Shown piece after piece: positions 30,502 through 40,275 of a stretch of 64,000 nt of DNA. The position numbers and the translations under genes were made by a program. Each line of letters begins with the position of its first letter. Position 1 is the first letter of the stretch. The notes below the pieces were generated by a model that worked only from the letters and a program-made list of their open reading frames with translations, was not told where the DNA came from and searched no databases. This stretch comes from Moesziomyces globuligerus (lineage: Eukaryota > Basidiomycota > Ustilaginomycetes > Ustilaginales > Ustilaginaceae), in the NCBI GenBank assembly GCA_030849465.1, contig JARVLF010000016.1:1658702-1722701 (forward strand). Reading direction: 5' to 3'.

Positions 30502-32373
30502 TCATTCGTCGTCGGCTTGCGAGAAATACATGACTTCCACACCCACGCTCTTGACGATGCCCATCCTGGCCGCACCGGCGGTGGCGGTGGACGAGGCGAG
30601 CGTCGACGAGGGCGAGAGATCCGCCTTGACGCCGAGCGATACGAGGCAGTGCGAGAGCCGACCCTGCCACAGCAGCCGGATGTCGGACGCCGTCGAGATG
30701 CGCGCCTTGAGCACGCCCGTGATCGGCGACAGCAGCGTCGACACCATCCCACCCCGCGCAGCCATCGCAGCCGGCGCAGCCGCCACAGCCGCCACAGCCG
30801 AGTGAGGAGGGCCAACAGCGGGTGGAGAAGCATCTGCTTCGGGTCGGAGCGAATAGCTCGCTTCGCCAAGCAGCCTCGGATACGTCTCGAGGATGGCGCT
30901 AGGCTCGCGGAGCGAGAGCTCCGTAGCTGGCGCCGGACGCTGCTGTGCAGGTACCGGCGGTGCGGCAAGTTGAGCCTGAGACGAGGCTTTGGACGAAGGA
31001 CGCGTGGCGCGCAGCCAGTACTCCGCGCCGACGGTCCATTCCGACTCGTAGCTGTAGACGTTGAAGTCGAAGCGCGAGCAGACGACGACGTCTCTGGCCA
31101 TGCGTGCGGCATAGGCGGTGCTGAGGTGACCCATCATCGGGTTGAGCGTTGCCGTGATGACCGTCGGCGGCTGCGAGGGCGCCGCATCCGTCGGCGTGAT
31201 CACCGGCGGCGTGTCCGGTAGCGTCGAGAACCGGATGCCCGTCGACAGTCCCGCCGACTTCTCCACCGTGCTCACGAACACCTCGGCTCCCGCACTGAAC
31301 CTCCCGCGCAGCCCACCGCCCGCATCCGCATCGCCCTCGGCCTGTCCCCCGACCCCCGCACTCGCCGAATCGATCCGCGCCACCCCACCCGCGGTCTGCA
31401 TCCCAGCCCGCGCATCGCCTACGCCCGAGCTCACGCCAGCACCAACCTCGACACCAGTTGCAGCGGTGGCGTCCGCAGGCGCGCCAAAGTTGTGCAGCAC
31501 ACGGAAACCCCACAGCGCATCGTCGACCGAGTAGCTGTACTCGGTGAACCAGCGGCCCGTATCGCGCTGCAGCGTGAGCTGCAGATTCGTCGAGCCGGGC
31601 GGACCCACGCCGTAGCTCGCCGCCGCTGCCGCCGTCGAGCCAGCCGACGCTGACGACTGCTGCGTAGCGGCGGCGCCGGCGAGGTTGGCGTTGGACGACG
31701 AGAGCGTGTGCGTCGAGGCATCGAGCCGATCGACGCTCGCAGTCATGCCCGAGGCCTTGGTGCTGGCGGCGGCGGCCGAGGCGTAGGCGGACTGGGTGGC
31801 GAGCGCTGCATTCTGGAGCGCGTTGAGAGGATACTTTGGCGGCGTCGACACGGCGGTCAGGATGAGCTGCCACGTCGGGCTGATGCGTTTGGTCCAGAGC
31901 GCATCGAGGCGTGCGCTGGGCACGTGCATGCATCCGTACACGAGGTACTCGCCGCTTTCGGCCGCCGTGTGCGCATCGAGCTGCGGCGACGGCTCGGCGT
32001 ACCGCTGGCCCGCAAGCCAGTAGTAGTCGTGCTCCGAGGTCGGCGCTGGTCGGCGCGGCGCCTCGACAATGCGGAAGCGCTCGATGATCTGCTTGAGCTT
32101 GACGTCCTTGGAGCTGCGGCCAAAGTCGATGGGTGTGTGCGTGCTGGCGTAGATGTAGCCGATGCCCGCGCGGAGGTTGGGCAGCGCACCCAGGCGGTAC
32201 GTGGTGAAGAAGGGTGGCGTGGGCGAGGCCGAGATCGAGAGCGTGAGGCCGGTGGGGATGGGAAAGTCGAGGATCGCCGCCGAGGACGAGGTGAGGTGGA
32301 GGTACGAGTTGTACTCGTTCCACGCCGTCGCCTCAAAGTAGCGGCGCAGAACGTGCGAGACAAAGTCATGCAT
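30502..32373 (-). CDS. MDM10: Mdm10, mitochondrial outer-membrane beta-barrel (ERMES/SAM)
   Basis: 623-residue beta-barrel that anchors the ER-mitochondria encounter structure with Mmm1, Mdm12 and Mdm34 and also joins the SAM complex. The N-terminus MHDFVSHVLRRYFEATAWN and the early LDFPIPTGLTLSIS strand are diagnostic. The alternating-polarity strands continue to the C-terminal VGVEVMYFSQADDE. Ala/Ser/Gly-rich insertions (around residues 200-270 and 320-370, and 450-560) make it longer than the 420-490 residues usual in yeasts. I chose the ATG at 32373 because the conserved Mdm10 start is there; the frame runs 12 codons further upstream. Confidence 0.93.
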   Translation of the reverse strand: MHDFVSHVLRRYFEATAWNEYNSYLHLTSSSAAILDFPIPTGLTLSISASPTPPFFTTYRLGALPNLRAGIGYIYASTHTPIDFGRSSKDVKLKQIIERFRIVEAPRRPAPTSEHDYYWLAGQRYAEPSPQLDAHTAAESGEYLVYGCMHVPSARLDALWTKRISPTWQLILTAVSTPPKYPLNALQNAALATQSAYASAAAASTKASGMTASVDRLDASTHTLSSSNANLAGAAATQQSSASAGSTAAAAASYGVGPPGSTNLQLTLQRDTGRWFTEYSYSVDDALWGFRVLHNFGAPADATAATGVEVGAGVSSGVGDARAGMQTAGGVARIDSASAGVGGQAEGDADAGGGLRGRFSAGAEVFVSTVEKSAGLSTGIRFSTLPDTPPVITPTDAAPSQPPTVITATLNPMMGHLSTAYAARMARDVVVCSRFDFNVYSYESEWTVGAEYWLRATRPSSKASSQAQLAAPPVPAQQRPAPATELSLREPSAILETYPRLLGEASYSLRPEADASPPAVGPPHSAVAAVAAAPAAMAARGGMVSTLLSPITGVLKARISTASDIRLLWQGRLSHCLVSLGVKADLSPSSTLASSTATAGAARMGIVKSVGVEVMYFSQADDE

Positions 32374-32677
32374 CGCGTGGCATACCCGGCTGGATCCTGA
32401 GCCCCGCACGTCCGTAAGAGATGATCGAGACCGAGGCGAGATGGATGGTGGGCGAAGGACAAGGGATGGTCCAAGCGGAGAAACATCAATTTAAATCTGC
32501 CAAACGTGGCACTTTTTCGGCACCCTTTTCTAAGGACATGTTTTTTCTCTGCAGTTCACGGTCCAGCATCGACTTGGTATCGTCATGAGCTCGTCTCGGC
32601 AGCGATCTACGGCACAAGAGGTTTGCGGGTTTGCACAAATCGCATTGGTTACAGTGACGGGAGAGAGGCAAGCGCAG
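32374..32677. other. Intergenic spacer between MDM10 and NUP49
   Basis: 304 bp on the same transcriptional direction. Nothing recognisable beyond probable promoter and 3' UTR sequence. Confidence 0.4.
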
Positions 32678-34006
32678 CTAGGAGGGAGGTGGCACGCTGC
32701 TGGCGAGCGTGTTCATGCTGCCAAACGGGTCGCGGACGCTCTTGTTGACCTGCTTGTACCACTTTGCGTAGTCCTTCTTGAGCGCCTCGACGTCTGCGTG
32801 CAGGCTGGCGACGTTTGCGGCGAGCGTCATGAAGCTGTCGTGCTGCGCGTGGATGGCGTCCGAGATGGCCTGGGGCGTGTAGGATTCGCGCGACGAGAGC
32901 GACTGGAGGTGGTGCTGGATGGTCTCGATGGTGGTCGAGTAGCGCGCGATGCGCTCGCGGTACTCGGCGGCGAGGTCGGCAAAGAAGCGGTCGAGCCACT
33001 CGACGAACGAGGCGCCGTCGGACGAGGCGGTGCTGCGCGGCTCCTTGGCGTTGACGATGATCGGGTAGAGCGCCGAGGTCGAGGTGCGGTCGCGCTCGAG
33101 CAGCTGGCCGACGTCGTTGGACTGCTTGTCGTCCGTGTCGAGCGTGGCCGAGAGCGACTTGAGCGCCGAGTCGAGCTCGTGCCACTCGGCTGCGCACTTG
33201 CGGATCTCGTCGCCAAAGCTCTTGGTCTTGAGCTCGTCCCGCAGCTGCGTCTGGCCGACAATGTGGGCCTCGAGCTCCTCGACCAGCTTCCTCGCGTCGT
33301 CGGGCAGGTCGTTGAAGCGCTCCTTCTGGAAGTATCCGAAGCGCGCAAACGGCGATGCGGACGCCTGATTCTGCGGCTGTATTTGGAAGCCTCCCTGCTG
33401 CGGTTGCTGCTGCTGCTGCTGCTGCTGTTGCGACGAGCCAAAGGAGAAGAGGGATGTGGAAGGCTGCTGCTGCTGCTGCTGCTGTGCTGGTTGTGTGTTG
33501 GTCGAGCCAAAGAGACCACCGGTGGAAGTCGAGGCCGTGTTGTTGGTGTTGGTGTTTCCAAACGAGAAGCCACCGGTGGTTGGTGCACTGAGCTTTCCGA
33601 ATAGACCGCCTGACGAGGAGGATGCGGTGTTGGATCCGAACAACCCACCGCCTCCGAACCCGGTCTGCTGCTGCTGCTGCTGCTGCTGCTGTTGTTGTTG
33701 TGGTTGCTGCGGTTGGGTTTGGGATTGAGATGCGGAGCCGAACAGGCCACCTGCTGCGGGCGCAGCAGCAGCAGGAGCGCCGGCAAGTTTGGCGCCGAAG
33801 CTGAATCCGGAGGATGCGGGCGCAGCGGCCGGCTGCGAGGGGGCCGTGCTGGTGGTAGCCGAGTTGCTAGCTGCTGCGCCGCCAAAGGAGAATCCGCCCG
33901 AAGTGCCTGCGAACGGCTTGTTCGCTGGAGGCTGGGAGAAGGAGAAGGAGGCCGATCTGCCCAGGGTGGGGCCGGTCGAGCTAGCTGCGGGCGTGGACCC
34001 GGACAT
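32678..34006 (-). CDS. NUP49: FG nucleoporin Nup49 (Nup58 family)
   Basis: 442-residue FG nucleoporin of the central channel, which forms the Nsp1-Nup57-Nup49 coiled-coil trimer. The first half carries about nine FG motifs of the GLFG/FSFG type (for example GGFSFGG, GGLFGS) separated by poly-Gln runs of 5-12 residues encoded by CAG/CAA repeats. The second half (from about residue 225) is a coiled-coil region starting RFGYFQKERFNDLPDDARK, a pattern typical of Nup49/58. The first ATG of the frame is used. The Gln runs correspond to microsatellite DNA that is likely length-variable between strains. Confidence 0.85.
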   Translation of the reverse strand: MSGSTPAASSTGPTLGRSASFSFSQPPANKPFAGTSGGFSFGGAAASNSATTSTAPSQPAAAPASSGFSFGAKLAGAPAAAAPAAGGLFGSASQSQTQPQQPQQQQQQQQQQQQTGFGGGGLFGSNTASSSSGGLFGKLSAPTTGGFSFGNTNTNNTASTSTGGLFGSTNTQPAQQQQQQQPSTSLFSFGSSQQQQQQQQQPQQGGFQIQPQNQASASPFARFGYFQKERFNDLPDDARKLVEELEAHIVGQTQLRDELKTKSFGDEIRKCAAEWHELDSALKSLSATLDTDDKQSNDVGQLLERDRTSTSALYPIIVNAKEPRSTASSDGASFVEWLDRFFADLAAEYRERIARYSTTIETIQHHLQSLSSRESYTPQAISDAIHAQHDSFMTLAANVASLHADVEALKKDYAKWYKQVNKSVRDPFGSMNTLASSVPPPS

Positions 34007-34259
34007 GGCTGCTAGCTAGCGATGGTGATAGCAAGCCAAGGAGGAGCGGACGAGGTGGAGCGACCATTTCGTTTTTGTTCGACAGCCGAAACACGCGCCG
34101 CGTCGCTCCCGATCGACATCGGGCGTCGGGCGGTATCGCGCGATGTCGATCGGGAGATGGGCAGCTGCTCCACACGCCGACTCAGCTTTCGAGATTCGCC
34201 TTTGGATCGCATCCTCGTCGTTCACCACCACCTTGACAACAACTGCAGTGAAGCGCATC

Positions 34260-35321
34260 ATGTCGGCATCAGTCAAGGGGGAGGAACACGGTGCAGCGCT
34301 GGATTCAAGCGTCCCAGCAGCAGCGTCCGCGTCGTCTTCGAGGCGCTTGCCTGCCTACCTGCCGTCGACGACCAACAAGCCCGCCGAGCTGCCCCGCGCC
34401 TATCTGAATGGAACGCAAGACATGCTCGGCCTCTTTGGACTCATGCCGATCTACGACAGGGCCGTGAGGCCGTACAATCCAGACACGATCAAGGCGGAGT
34501 CAGCGGCGGCGACGGATCCCATCGCACACAACGCAGCGGCAACGGGAGGAGCATCTGGCCAGGCAAGCACATCTCGAGGCGTCAACGCACGGTCAGGCGC
34601 AGTACCCACACCAGCGCCAGCTGCGGCTGCGGCTGGAGGCATCGCTTCGTCTCCTGCACCTGTTTTCGGCTCTGGGACGCCGGCTGCGACGCCGTCGAGC
34701 AGCCAGCAGGCGCTGCATCACGCCTCGAACCTCACGCCGCGTGCGGCTCTGAATGCCAACAGCGCAGGTGGACCGCCCGCCTCGGGCATGGTGAATCCAC
34801 CATCGCATCCGTCGTCCGGTACAGGTCGGATCTCGACGCCTGCTCTGCAGCTCAACGGCGGCGCATCGACGTTTGCATTGCACACCGATTCGTCCGCCAT
34901 CCTCGCCGCTTCGCCCGGTCAGATCGCCGCCTCGGCTGCAGCCGCTCCACCCGCACGCAGACCGACCAAGCCGCCACCCACCTACGCCCACTACGTCGAC
35001 GACCTCGCAGGACGCGTGCGGCCGCCTCGCAAGAACAACAAGGCCGCCCGCACCGACAAGTCGGCCTCGCTCATCGCCATCCTCTTCAAACCCGAGTACA
35101 CTCCGCAGCGCATCGTTCGGCTCGACAACGAGACCATGGCCGCCGCCTTCACCGTCCAGCCCGGCCCCGTCGCAGAGATCGACCAGGCGCTCCTCGAGCC
35201 CGACGACGAAGAGGCGTCGCGCCCGAGGAAGAAGAAGAAGAGGCTCAAGACCGAGCCCTCCACTTCGATCCATGCGAGCTCGGGTCCACCCTCGGCCGCA
35301 CGCACTCCCTCGCGACGCTAA
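34260..35321 (+). CDS. ROX3: Mediator subunit Med19 (Rox3)
   Basis: 353-residue homologue of fungal Med19/Rox3, a head-module subunit of Mediator that relays activator signals to RNA polymerase II. The family signature is split: an N-terminal block with PAYLPSTTNKPAELP and LGLFGLMPIYDRAVRPYNPDT (residues 28-78), and a second block TYAHYVDDLAGRVRPPRK near residue 241 after an Ala/Ser-rich linker. A basic RPRKKKKRLKTE stretch near residue 320 is a likely nuclear localisation signal. The ATG at 34260 directly precedes conserved sequence; an upstream in-frame ATG at 34143 adds unconserved residues. Confidence 0.82.
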   Translation: MSASVKGEEHGAALDSSVPAAASASSSRRLPAYLPSTTNKPAELPRAYLNGTQDMLGLFGLMPIYDRAVRPYNPDTIKAESAAATDPIAHNAAATGGASGQASTSRGVNARSGAVPTPAPAAAAAGGIASSPAPVFGSGTPAATPSSSQQALHHASNLTPRAALNANSAGGPPASGMVNPPSHPSSGTGRISTPALQLNGGASTFALHTDSSAILAASPGQIAASAAAAPPARRPTKPPPTYAHYVDDLAGRVRPPRKNNKAARTDKSASLIAILFKPEYTPQRIVRLDNETMAAAFTVQPGPVAEIDQALLEPDDEEASRPRKKKKRLKTEPSTSIHASSGPPSAARTPSRR

Positions 35322-35429
35322 ACGCCCGCGCCCACCAGTCACACTCGTGCACTTGTGTATTTGTACGCTCTCTCCTCTCGCAGCAGCACGCTGCAATGCT
35401 TGGCCATTTCGCGGATCGCAGTGCGAGTC

Positions 35430-36356
35430 TCAGACGGTGATGCCCATGCGCGTCGTGATCTCGTCGACGGTCTTGCAGATGTTGTGGTGGTCCTGGTCGG
35501 CGATGGCGTCGGCGGAGGGGGGTGCGTTGAGGTAGGCGGCGAGATCGTCGGTGCTCTTGCCTCGACGGCCTGCGCTGGCGAGGCAGCCCTGGACGACGTT
35601 GAAGAGGTGGGCGTTTTCGAGCGCGGCGGCGACGCGCTCCTTGTCGTTGAGCTGCTTGTTGACCGCGTTCTCGCTCTGGTGCGTGCCCGGACGCACGCGG
35701 ATGTCCACCTTGAACCGCTCCGGCAGCGCCCGCAGCAGCCGCACCCGCAGCGAGAGCCCGATCAGCGTCGCCATGCTGCAGTGCGGGATCGTAGGCGTAA
35801 ACTCCAACAGCACGTGCGGCAGCTCGTTCGTCGCCGCATCGCCGTGCGAGACGCTAATGTGCCCCGCGTTGACCACCGCCAGCTGCTCCAGCGTCAGCGG
35901 ATGCTCCGGATCCGTAATCGACCGAATCAGATCGTAGATCTCCTGCCCATCGATATCCTCCTCCGAGCGCGATGAGCACGACTCCACTGCATCACCTCCC
36001 GTCATGGCCACGTCGCCATCTTGATCCGGGCAGCGCACCCCGTCGGCCGCCACGCCGCCTTCGTCATCCTCCTCCTCCTCCTCCTCGTCGTCCTCTTCGT
36101 CGATCGTGGACTTTGTAGCACGCGCAAAGGACGAGGCGAGGTTGTTTCCGAAGCTGACGCTCGCGGAAGAGACGCCCGAGGCGACGCCGTTGGTGGTGCT
36201 GCCGCTCGACGAGGGGGCGCGACCGACCGAGCCGAGGGACGAGTGGATCGAGTGGTCGCGCCACCACTCGGCGTCCGCACTCGACGAAGCACGTCGCTGG
36301 CTGACGCTCGAGCTTGACTGGTAAACGATGGGGTTTGCGTTGTCCTTCTGCTCCAT
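35430..36356 (-). CDS. CIA2: Cytosolic Fe-S assembly factor Cia2 (MIP18 family)
   Basis: 308 residues. The C-terminal 170 residues are the MIP18/DUF59 domain of Cia2, which with Cia1 and Met18/Mms19 delivers Fe-S clusters to cytosolic and nuclear apoproteins. [15 protein letters not shown] (139-152) starts the domain. Cys193 in [13 protein letters not shown] is the hyper-reactive conserved cysteine. [17 protein letters not shown] near the end is diagnostic. The first 135 residues are Ser-rich and acidic (a run of Glu/Asp near 86-98) and are longer than the extension in yeast Cia2. The ATG at 36356 is chosen; the frame is open 34 codons further. Confidence 0.93.
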   Translation of the reverse strand: MEQKDNANPIVYQSSSSVSQRRASSSADAEWWRDHSIHSSLGSVGRAPSSSGSTTNGVASGVSSASVSFGNNLASSFARATKSTIDEEDDEEEEEEDDEGGVAADGVRCPDQDGDVAMTGGDAVESCSSRSEEDIDGQEIYDLIRSITDPEHPLTLEQLAVVNAGHISVSHGDAATNELPHVLLEFTPTIPHCSMATLIGLSLRVRLLRALPERFKVDIRVRPGTHQSENAVNKQLNDKERVAAALENAHLFNVVQGCLASAGRRGKSTDDLAAYLNAPPSADAIADQDHHNICKTVDEITTRMGITV

Positions 36357-36830
36357 CGTGCTTCTGGTTCTGATTCGGGTGGTGGCTGATGGTGAGCAAG
36401 AGCGAGCGGCGGTGGCAATGCTGAGCTCTTGTGCGAGGGTGGAGGTTGGCGCTCTCAAATCCGCGTGACTCTGAAATCGCCAATCGGGCCGAACTACCAG
36501 ACTCTCGTGCCGATAAATCGGCGATGCAGGCCGGCTGGACTCTCCTCGCTATCTCGCTGCCTCATCGTTCCTCCGTCTCATGTCTCTTCCTGCTCCGCTC
36601 CGCATCTGTGTCCGCACACGAGCGCCTAGGCGAGTCTACGTCTCACTCAATCACAAATATACGTGGCTTACTGAGTCCAAGTCGGCATAAGGGCCACACA
36701 GGGCTCATCAGGCATTGGAAAGCGGCACACGGTGGGTGACTGAACCCGGCGTTGGTGCGCAAGGATCAAAACATTGGAACGGCACTGAAGGCTATTCAGC
36801 CGTCGCCTCCGACAGCGCATGTCGTATCAC
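36357..36830. other. Intergenic region between CIA2 and THI5
   Basis: 474 bp, same transcriptional direction; nothing beyond presumed promoter and 3' UTR sequence. Confidence 0.4.
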
Positions 36831-38326
36831 TCAAGCAGAGGCCTCAACCGCATTGCGAGTCTGCTTGCAGCCGAAGCTGGGCAGGGCTTTAGGAGCAGCG
36901 GACGCCAGCAGCTTGTGCGCCTCGTCAGCCTGGTAGGCGGCGATCTCCCTCTGCTTGGCCTCTGGATCGACGTCATCCTGGGCCTCGACCTGCCAGCTGA
37001 GGAAAGCGTTGGTCATGTTGGGCTCGAAGCCAGCATCGATGATTCCGAGTCGCTTGCAGTAGTTGGTCACCTTGGTCCAGTCGCGAGGCACTGTCCAACG
37101 TTGATACGATGCGTATGGTCAGTGAACCCCGATCAACGATGAAGGGATAGTATGGAGATGGGAGGGACTTACCGTTTGCGCAGTCGCGGGACATGTAGGC
37201 GAAAGAGCGTTCGAAGATGCGAGCCTGGATGGGGGTCTGCATGCTCTTCTTGAAGCGGCGGAAGTCGTCCCAGGCCTGTTGGGGATGGTCGAAGAGGTCG
37301 TCTGCAGCGCGCTTGACCGCACGCATAAAGGCACGCACCTGGTCCGGATGCTGTCGGACAAAGTCGTCGTTGGCAATGTACAGGATCGAGCAGAAGCAGC
37401 AGCAGCCCAGCTCGGCGAGCTCGTCGATCCGCAGCATCTTGACCTCCGACTTGGCTCGACCCTGCTCCTCGCACCACGCTTCGAGCTCGACCTTTGGTTG
37501 GGAAGAAGAGCGGCGGTCAATGCATCGCTCTCGCCTCCCTGATAGGGACTTGGAAACTCAGGTGGAACACTTACCGTCTGGACGTTCTCGAGACCGATGG
37601 CAGCATCGACGCGACCATCGATAATGGCCTCGGTGGCATTCATGCCGACTCGAACGGCCGTGTAGTCGTCTGGCTTCATGCCAAAGTGGCTCGTGAGCCT
37701 TCGGTCACCAAGCAAGGAGGATGCCGCCCGCAGATCAGCTACCACCGCAACATCGGTCGATACAAGGGGCGCGTGCACTTACTCGTCGATCTGGATCTTG
37801 CCAAACTCGCCGACGTAGCCGATGCGCTTGCCGCGGAGGCTCTGAAAGTCAGAGGTGATCCCGCTGCCCTCGAGGTAGATGATGCCCGTGGCGGGTTCGT
37901 CCATGAGCGTGCCGATCGAGGTGACCGGGTAGCCGCGCATACCCTTGGCCGCAAGCGTGTGGATCATGGCCTTGAGACCCATGTCGGCCTTGCCCGTGCC
38001 GATGATCTCGGTCTAGCGCCACACACGAGGTGGCCAGCCGTGATGTAAGCGCTCTCATTCGAATCGGTGGAGACGGTCGTCAACACTTACGACATCGCTG
38101 GGATCGTTGGGCTCCAGGATGGCCACCTTGATGCCCTCGTCCGCGAAGTATCCCTGGAAGCGATTTGAAAAGATGGTGGTAAGCGGATGAGCAAGGACGA
38201 GTCGCCACGCATGCTTGCTCGGAGATAGTAGAGACGATGACGCACCTGAGACTGTGCCCGGTAGACGGGGAGGTGGTAGGGGACTGCTTGCCAGTTGGTC
38301 AGGAAGGAAATCTTGCCGGTCGACAT
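36831..38326 (-). CDS. THI5: HMP-phosphate synthase (thiamine pyrimidine synthase), six exons
   Basis: 358 residues. Thi5/Nmt1 makes the pyrimidine half of thiamine from PLP and one of its own histidines in a single-turnover, iron-dependent reaction. Exons in coding order: 38326-38246, 38153-38091, 38012-37783, 37698-37575, 37491-37173, 37090-36831. The five introns are 78-92 nt and all start GT and end AG. Diagnostic features are the start [20 protein letters not shown], the EPNDPSDV segment, GTGKADMG, and the iron-binding CCCFC motif (bases about 37388-37408). It shows no signal peptide and should be cytosolic. Family genes are repressed by thiamine. I found no TPP riboswitch in the leader or introns. 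Confidence 0.95.
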
Positions 38327-40275
38327 TATGGTGTAGACGACGATGAGAGCTAGACCAATCTGGTGTTCTGAACCTTGCAAAGAGCCCGCAAAGTTCCAGA
38401 GGCGGCTGGAATATATGTATCTTTGCTGAGCGCCGAGCTCAGCACGGGCAAGAGGTGGTCCTAGCCTGGGGATGGTTAGCCTGAGCATACCGCAGCGCAC
38501 GAGCCAGTGTTTCCTTCGACTCATCTTGCTGGCCTGCTCACGCCTCATTGAGCGACCCGTCAGGACATCGGCCCTCATCGCGGGCGGCGGGCCGTCCTTG
38601 AGGCCGGGCAAGAGCCCGCCGAGCTTCGCACGCTACTCACGCTACGTTGCTCGGCAAAAGACCACACACGCACGCCTCGATGTGACCCAGCGAGGAGTCG
38701 CCGAAGCGACGCGGCTCGCGGCGTGACGGAAGGGTTGTCAGGAAGGCGGCGCGGATCTCGACAACATGAGCTCTGCTGGGTCGGAGCGCGGACCTTGGCT
38801 GCCATAGGGAAAAAAATAATAATAAAGAGGGTTCATGCGCTTTGATACGCTTCTAGAAGCTCGATGCTCGAATGCGTGTATCTCGGCAACCGCTGGCTCA
38901 GGCTCAAGAATAGAACGAGGCACGAGCACGAGCCACGATGGAAGGGCTTGTGGGCAGACTTGATGGCGGCAAGCGGCAAGCGGCTAAGGATGCGAGGTCG
39001 GAGAGAGCCGCGCGCGCGCGTTGGTCGAGGATTTAACGGCCTCAGGAGATGGCGGAGAGCATTCACTTCGGACGGCAGCCTTGCCATCCGAGCGACGCTA
39101 TCCTGCTCCTCGCGTATCCGTGCCGAGTGAATGGCGCTGAGCGCAATGGATGATCGAGGCAGGTCAACGCCAGACGGACCGAAAAGCGCCAGCTCGCTTT
39201 GGCGAGGTCACGCCATCCAAAGTATTGCGTTGGGCTCGGCCGGCAGGACTCGAAAGTGGTTGCATGATCTTGATCTTGACAGTTGCCGGCACTTCGATGA
39301 CGTGGACGAGCGAAAGTTCTTCATGGCTTGAGCGTTCGGCTCTCTTCCCGAAAGCCCCGTTGGGTCCGACAAAGCTTCATCGCTACCTGACGTCTGAGCG
39401 TACTCTGTGACAAGCTCGCGTCTCGTACGGATCTAGGAAAGTTTGAGCCACGAGGAGGGTGGATCGTGCGTGCGGGGCCGTCCTTTACTAGGACGAGTCT
39501 AGACTGCGGGTCGCGAATCTCTGGGCTGCGCTCTTGCCACTGCCATGCCTGGCAACGGCCGACGGGAGAACGCGAAGGAGCTGGCTCCGAACTCATCGCG
39601 TGCGATTGATGTCTGAGCTCGGCGAGCGGTCGTCATGACATCGATGAGACCTTGATCGCGATCGCATTCGCAAGATGGGATGCCTCTCACCTCAACCGAG
39701 CTTCACAGCTGACACGAGACGACGGAGCGGCAGAATGACGAGCCCAGCGTCAATTGGATACAGATACCACCATCGTCCAACTCGACCACGGCTGCAGTCG
39801 AGCCAGCGTATTGGGTGCAACAAGATGGATCGGGATCTCGTCCGAACGTACTCAGACTGAGCTGTGCTGCCGATTCCAGCTAAGCTATCGATGCGCTACG
39901 CTGCAGCTGTGCCATGACCACGCGGTAGCAGCATGCTGATCATTCGGCATGCGCAGCCAGCGGTTCGAAACGGTGCATCGGCGTTTGCATCGGGCTGGAA
40001 GAGGAGCGGCTCGACGTTTAAAATACGTTTGGCCAGAGCGCAGTTCTATGCAGCCAAGCCCTGCGGCTCTGCAGAAGAAGCTGTCGGCTTGCCGAACGAA
40101 CAATGATAGCAGGAATCGTCAGGCCAATCGACTTTGCCGCCTTTTCCAGACTCAGACTCTGCTTGCGCACAGATGATTCGAAAATTCCGAGCACCACCGT
40201 GGCAAGATAAAAAGATAACAGGGAGGGGGATCGGCCCGGACGTCTCTGTTTCCACACCATCCCCACCTTGCAGCG
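38327..40275. other. 1.95 kb divergent intergenic region, no supported gene
   Basis: Upstream of THI5 (left) and of the Ni/Co permease (right). A TATA-like ATATAT lies at 38411-38416, about 90 bp before the THI5 start. Above it on the minus strand is a strong donor-like GTGAGT near 38635-38640 with no matching exon. ORFs are short and unrecognisable. Confidence 0.5.

Noticed and set aside
38635..38640. Strong GTGAGT donor-like site upstream of THI5
   Set aside because: It lies upstream of the TATA-like site and no matching acceptor or exon was found.
36831..38760. TPP riboswitch expected in or before a fungal THI5/NMT1 gene
   Set aside because: I looked for the CUGAGA and ACC...GAUCUGG-type conserved stretches on the minus strand of the leader and all five introns. 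None was found; a CCTGAGA seen at 38245 is on the plus strand inside coding sequence.
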